Positions 15,068 to 17,940 of a DNA stretch of 17,940 nucleotides are shown here, one piece after another. A program made the translations under genes and the position numbers. The notes under the pieces are model-generated. The model was not told where the DNA came from, searched no databases, and saw only the letters and a program-made list of their open reading frames with translations. This DNA comes from Clostridiales bacterium UBA4821 (GTDB lineage: Bacteria > Bacillota > Clostridia > Acetivibrionales > UBA4821): positions 1 through 17,940 of the forward strand of contig DHFP01000197.1 in the NCBI GenBank assembly GCA_002402315.1, read 5' to 3'. Position 1 is the stretch's first letter; each line of letters opens with the position of its first letter.

Positions 15068-15838
15068 ATGAAAATGGTGAAGAGAGTTCTGGCTTTGTGT
15101 ATAGTCTTTATCCTATTATCAGGATGCATGAAAAATAATACATCAGTGGGTACAAAAAGTGAAGACTCACAGGCAGCAGGCACAGGTAATGATGTAATAA
15201 AAGTAGTTGAGGAATATAACAAAGCTATCGCTGCAAGGGACTGGAATAAGACCGGAGATTATTTGGATGGTCAGGCAGCAAAGGCTTTTGCCATAAATAA
15301 AAACAGGTATAAAAATTCATCAAATGTGCTGGAACAAGAAAATATTATAGAGACAAAAGGCGAAAGCTTTAGTATAGTTAGATCCAGAGTAGATATGGAA
15401 ATATTAATGAAAAATGACAAAAAATCACTGACAAGAAAATGGATGAGATATTATCTTAGAAATGTAAATACATGGAAGATAATCAAGGCGGAAGAGTTGG
15501 AACCCCAGTATCCCAACAGTATTAAATTGAATGATAATTTGCAGCAAAATGAGACTGTTAAAGAGGTTGTACTGAATTTTATAAAATTTAGTGTTGATCA
15601 CAATATTAATGAAGCTTCCAAGTATCTGACGGGAAATCTCTTAAATACGGCGGAGGAATACGGGATTAAGTCAGCCCCAAAAGCAAAGCTGGGCAAGATC
15701 GATGTCAATATTTTGGGCGGCTCAGATAACGAAATGTTTGTTGACGCAAGCTATTCAGTAGATAATAAGGATCTAAGGATGATATTTCATGTGATGAAAA
15801 TTAAAAATACCTGGCTTATTAATAATTTAATCGGGTAG
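15068..15838 (+). CDS. Lipoprotein with two NTF2-like repeats, Tad operon
   Basis: A 256-residue lipoprotein. The signal peptide ends in lipobox LLSGC with C20 as the lipid anchor, followed by a polar linker. Two similar alpha+beta halves follow. Each starts with a helix (IKVVEEYNKAIAARDWNKTG, then VKEVVLNFIKFSVDHNINEA) and a Y/L-containing loop (DYLDG, KYLTG), and ends in a tryptophan strand (VNTWKIIKAEEL, KNTWLINNLIG). This is the layout of tandem NTF2/DUF4878-like domains. Such domains are usually non-catalytic binding modules. It lies outside the membrane beside pilus genes and could be a pilotin-like or cell-wall-facing assembly factor, an inference from position only. ATG 15068 or 15074 could be the start. 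Confidence 0.75.
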   Translation: MKMVKRVLALCIVFILLSGCMKNNTSVGTKSEDSQAAGTGNDVIKVVEEYNKAIAARDWNKTGDYLDGQAAKAFAINKNRYKNSSNVLEQENIIETKGESFSIVRSRVDMEILMKNDKKSLTRKWMRYYLRNVNTWKIIKAEELEPQYPNSIKLNDNLQQNETVKEVVLNFIKFSVDHNINEASKYLTGNLLNTAEEYGIKSAPKAKLGKIDVNILGGSDNEMFVDASYSVDNKDLRMIFHVMKIKNTWLINNLIG

Positions 15839-15858
15839 AGAAGGAAGGGTGTAGACTA

Positions 15859-16587
15859 ATGCATAAAAGAAGAATTGATAAGAGTACAATAATACTGGTC
15901 TTAGGAATAATTATGGCTTTAGTAGCTGCATTTTTTGTTGTCAAGGGTCAGGAATACTATAATAAGCTGGTTCCGGCTGTTTATTCCTTTAATCAGGCAA
16001 TAGCTCCATTTACTAAAATTAAAGAAGATGACTTAACAATAGTTAAAATACCGCGAATAGTGGCACAGCAGCAAGGTGTTTTTATAAGAAAAGAGGATGT
16101 AATAGGGAAAATAAGCAAAACTACCATCCCATCACAGACACCGGTGTATAAAGAGCAAATCTTTGAATTTAAGAACAATAATAGCATATTAGCGGCAAAT
16201 CTTTCTCAAATAAATGATCCCGGTGTTGTAGCTTATACCATTCCAACTAATCAGGTATCTGCGGTTGGAGGAAAAATTGTTGCGAATGATATAGTACATA
16301 TAATTGCCACAATGGAAACACAGTTAGAGAATACCGGTAAAAAAACGTACATTTCAAAAATAATTGTACCTTATGCCAAAGTGATTGACGTTATTGGAAA
16401 GGATGCCGGTATTAAAGGGCTTACATTTGTATTAAGACCGGAACAGGTCTTGGATATCGAGTGTGCTATGAAAATCGGAAAAATCTCCTTTTCACTTTTA
16501 CCATATGAATATAATAAAGATAACTATGAAGCAATTACTACGCTTGATTCTTTTAAAAAGAAACATTTTTCTGTTGAGGGGGAATAG
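15859..16587 (+). CDS. cpaB: CpaB/RcpC-like Flp pilus assembly protein (SAF domain)
   Basis: A 242-residue protein with one N-terminal membrane helix (~10-29) and the rest outside. A SAF domain at ~35-100 (FTKIKEDDLTIVKIP, DVIGKISKTTIPSQTPVYKE) is followed by the RcpC/CpaB C-terminal region, with the hallmark YTIPTNQVSAVGGKIVANDI and then VHIIATM. CpaB/RcpC proteins are needed for Flp pilus assembly or secretion; in diderms they contact the secretin, and a monoderm such as this has none. SAF folds are thought to bind peptidoglycan or glycan, which would suit a cell-wall role here. AAGGAAGGGTG lies about 7 bases before the ATG. tadZ/cpaE follows after 3 bases. Confidence 0.88.
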   Translation: MHKRRIDKSTIILVLGIIMALVAAFFVVKGQEYYNKLVPAVYSFNQAIAPFTKIKEDDLTIVKIPRIVAQQQGVFIRKEDVIGKISKTTIPSQTPVYKEQIFEFKNNNSILAANLSQINDPGVVAYTIPTNQVSAVGGKIVANDIVHIIATMETQLENTGKKTYISKIIVPYAKVIDVIGKDAGIKGLTFVLRPEQVLDIECAMKIGKISFSLLPYEYNKDNYEAITTLDSFKKKHFSVEGE

Positions 16588-16590
16588 TAG

Positions 16591-17838
16591 ATGAAATGTA
16601 TAATTTACATGAATAACCCGTCTGTGGCGAATGAAATAAGGGATGCAATAAAGGAAATTCTACCATTTTCCAGAGTTGATATTGTTGACGGCTGCATGGA
16701 ATGCTTCACAAAGGGGACATCATACGATTACGCATTTATTAGCGATAATAATGAAGGCATGCCCTGGATGGACCTAATGTTTCACTTGGCTGCCAGTAGT
16801 GTCGGAGTTTATTTTCTAACAGATAATATTGATAAGGAGCTAATAAAGAACATTAAGGAAGCAAGCGGGCTTTCAGCCATAAATTCAAACAATATTTCAC
16901 AGGAAATACAATCAATGTTTTCCGGAATGGCAGACGAGGATTCTTCCGGATCTCAGAGTGAAGCCGGTGATGAATTAGAAGAAAGAGAGGCGGCAGAGCC
17001 AGGTGCTTCACTAGCCAGCATTCAGGACTATACGTTATTAAAATCAAGAAAATATCCTGCAGTAATAGTATCAATTCATGGGGCAAAGGGTGGAGTAGGA
17101 AAGACAGCAATTGCAGCTAATGCAGCAGTTATGCTGGCAAACTATGGATACAAGGCTATAGCTGTTGATTTTGACATAGAAAACGGTAATCTGCTCAATG
17201 TTCTTCACATAGTTACTGATAAGGATTTAAAAGATGTTATTAAGGGCAACTACCACCAAACTGAATCATCGTTTGAAAATCATCCTACGGGTTTGGCTGT
17301 TCTACCAAGCCTAAAAATTCCTGCAGAATCTGAAATGATAACAGCAGAGGTTGCTGAAAGGATAATTGGAAGATTGGCAAGGATATTTGAGGTTATTATA
17401 ATTGATACAGGCAGCCTGGAAATTGATCCCATGCTTGTGGCAATGCAGGTTTCAACAAAATCTTACATTGTAACTACATTCGATATGACTGTGGTAGCTA
17501 AGACATATGACCTGATTGAAAATACAAATATGATGGGCGTAGATATTGCAAAGCTCAAACTTGTCATAAACAGGGTTCCTAAAAAGACCTCTGTTTCAAA
17601 ATCTGATATCAGTGGTTATATTAATATCCCAATATTAGTGCAAATCCCGGAGGACGATGAGGTTTTACCTTCTCAGAATACAGGGTTTACAGCAGTTGAA
17701 TCCCGTAAATGCAAAAACTTTTCAAAGGGTATAATGCATATAGTAGATGATATTATTAAAGATACACAATTATCTCAAAAGGAAACAGATAAAAGTAAAT
17801 CCAAGCAGTCTCCTGAGAAAAGAGGGGCTGCCATATGA
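16591..17838 (+). CDS. TadZ/CpaE-like ParA/MinD family ATPase
   Basis: A 415-residue protein. Residues 1-~110 form a degenerate receiver-like domain without a clear phospho-acceptor pocket. An acidic linker spans ~111-150. A MinD/ParA ATPase domain follows, with deviant Walker A KGGVGKT at 166-172 (signature lysine K166), then AVDFDIENGNLLNVL and the Walker B-like VIIIDTGSLEIDPM. TadZ/CpaE proteins position Tad machines in the cell, often at a pole, and recruit the TadA ATPase. The C-terminal tail (~390-415) is highly charged. The ribosome binding site is GAGGGGG in the end of cpaB. The stop overlaps the next ATG (ATGA). Confidence 0.9.
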   Translation: MKCIIYMNNPSVANEIRDAIKEILPFSRVDIVDGCMECFTKGTSYDYAFISDNNEGMPWMDLMFHLAASSVGVYFLTDNIDKELIKNIKEASGLSAINSNNISQEIQSMFSGMADEDSSGSQSEAGDELEEREAAEPGASLASIQDYTLLKSRKYPAVIVSIHGAKGGVGKTAIAANAAVMLANYGYKAIAVDFDIENGNLLNVLHIVTDKDLKDVIKGNYHQTESSFENHPTGLAVLPSLKIPAESEMITAEVAERIIGRLARIFEVIIIDTGSLEIDPMLVAMQVSTKSYIVTTFDMTVVAKTYDLIENTNMMGVDIAKLKLVINRVPKKTSVSKSDISGYINIPILVQIPEDDEVLPSQNTGFTAVESRKCKNFSKGIMHIVDDIIKDTQLSQKETDKSKSKQSPEKRGAAI

Positions 17839-17940
17839 TGAACGGGTTAAGAAAAATCAGCAGGAATTCCAATAGGTTGTTCCTACTTAAAGAAGGTCTG
17901 AAAAAATCAGGGAAAACCATAATGGTCAGTGAAAATAAAG
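17835..17940 (+). CDS. Start of next Tad operon gene, possibly the TadA/CpaF ATPase (partial)
   Basis: An open frame begins with two adjacent ATGs (17835 and 17838) that overlap the TGA of the previous gene, and runs to the end of the window. GAGGGG at 17822-17827 is a good ribosome binding site. The visible ~35 residues (MMNGLRKISRNSNRLFLLKE and so on) are basic with no recognisable motif. After CpaB and TadZ, the TadA/CpaF secretion ATPase is the usual next gene, but the visible N-terminus does not prove this. An accessory Tad protein is equally possible. Confidence 0.5.
   Translation, partial: MMNGLRKISRNSNRLFLLKEGLKKSGKTIMVSENK

Noticed and set aside
1..17940. CRISPR arrays, tRNA or rRNA genes, riboswitches
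   Set aside because: No spaced direct repeats, cloverleaf-like or rRNA-like sequence was seen, and no gap exceeds 300 bases.

Overview
The window reads as a chromosomal segment of a low-GC Gram-positive anaerobe of the class Clostridia. A Ruminiclostridium/Acetivibrio-like relative is a guess from gene order and protein style. Nearly all genes lie on the + strand with AGGAGG-type ribosome binding sites, short gaps or ATGA overlaps, and AT-rich codons. One gene (10500-11432) lies on the - strand. Several real starts lie inside longer open frames and are corrected here: 846, 2827, 5105, 12701 and 14160.

Region 1 (1-4530) opens with what looks like the tail of a REP-type Y1 transposase and its GAACCGTCCCC repeat. 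A housekeeping block follows: rnhB (RNase HII), ylqG (FliK-like), ylqH (FlhB C-terminal-domain-like), a yraN/UPF0102 nuclease-fold protein and pdp (pyrimidine-nucleoside phosphorylase). The rnhB-ylqG-ylqH order is also known from Bacillus subtilis.

Region 2 (4531-6765) starts with a small coiled-coil gene that has its own promoter and terminator. Next comes an operon of rsmD (16S rRNA m2G966 methyltransferase), coaD (CoA biosynthesis) and a coiled-coil protein resembling DivIVA/SepIVA cell-division proteins.

Region 3 (6766-12577) is a likely sensory and accessory block. A membrane histidine kinase is followed 27 bases later by an oligopeptide-binding lipoprotein, with no permease, ATPase or response regulator in sight. 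A strong two-way terminator separates this pair from a convergent S66 LD-carboxypeptidase. A divergent DUF4434 TIM-barrel protein follows, and a palindrome lies in the divergent intergenic region.

Region 4 (12605-17940, continuing past the window) is a Tad (tight adherence, type IVb pilus) operon behind a near-consensus promoter. The genes are a TadG-like pseudopilin-type protein, a TadC-like platform protein, an Flp-type pilin, a PilZ c-di-GMP receptor, a lipoprotein, CpaB/RcpC, TadZ/CpaE and the start of a further gene that may be the TadA/CpaF motor. The embedded PilZ protein suggests that pilus assembly is tied to c-di-GMP. The lipoprotein is an unfamiliar component. This operon and the kinase/binding-protein pair are the most interesting parts of the window.
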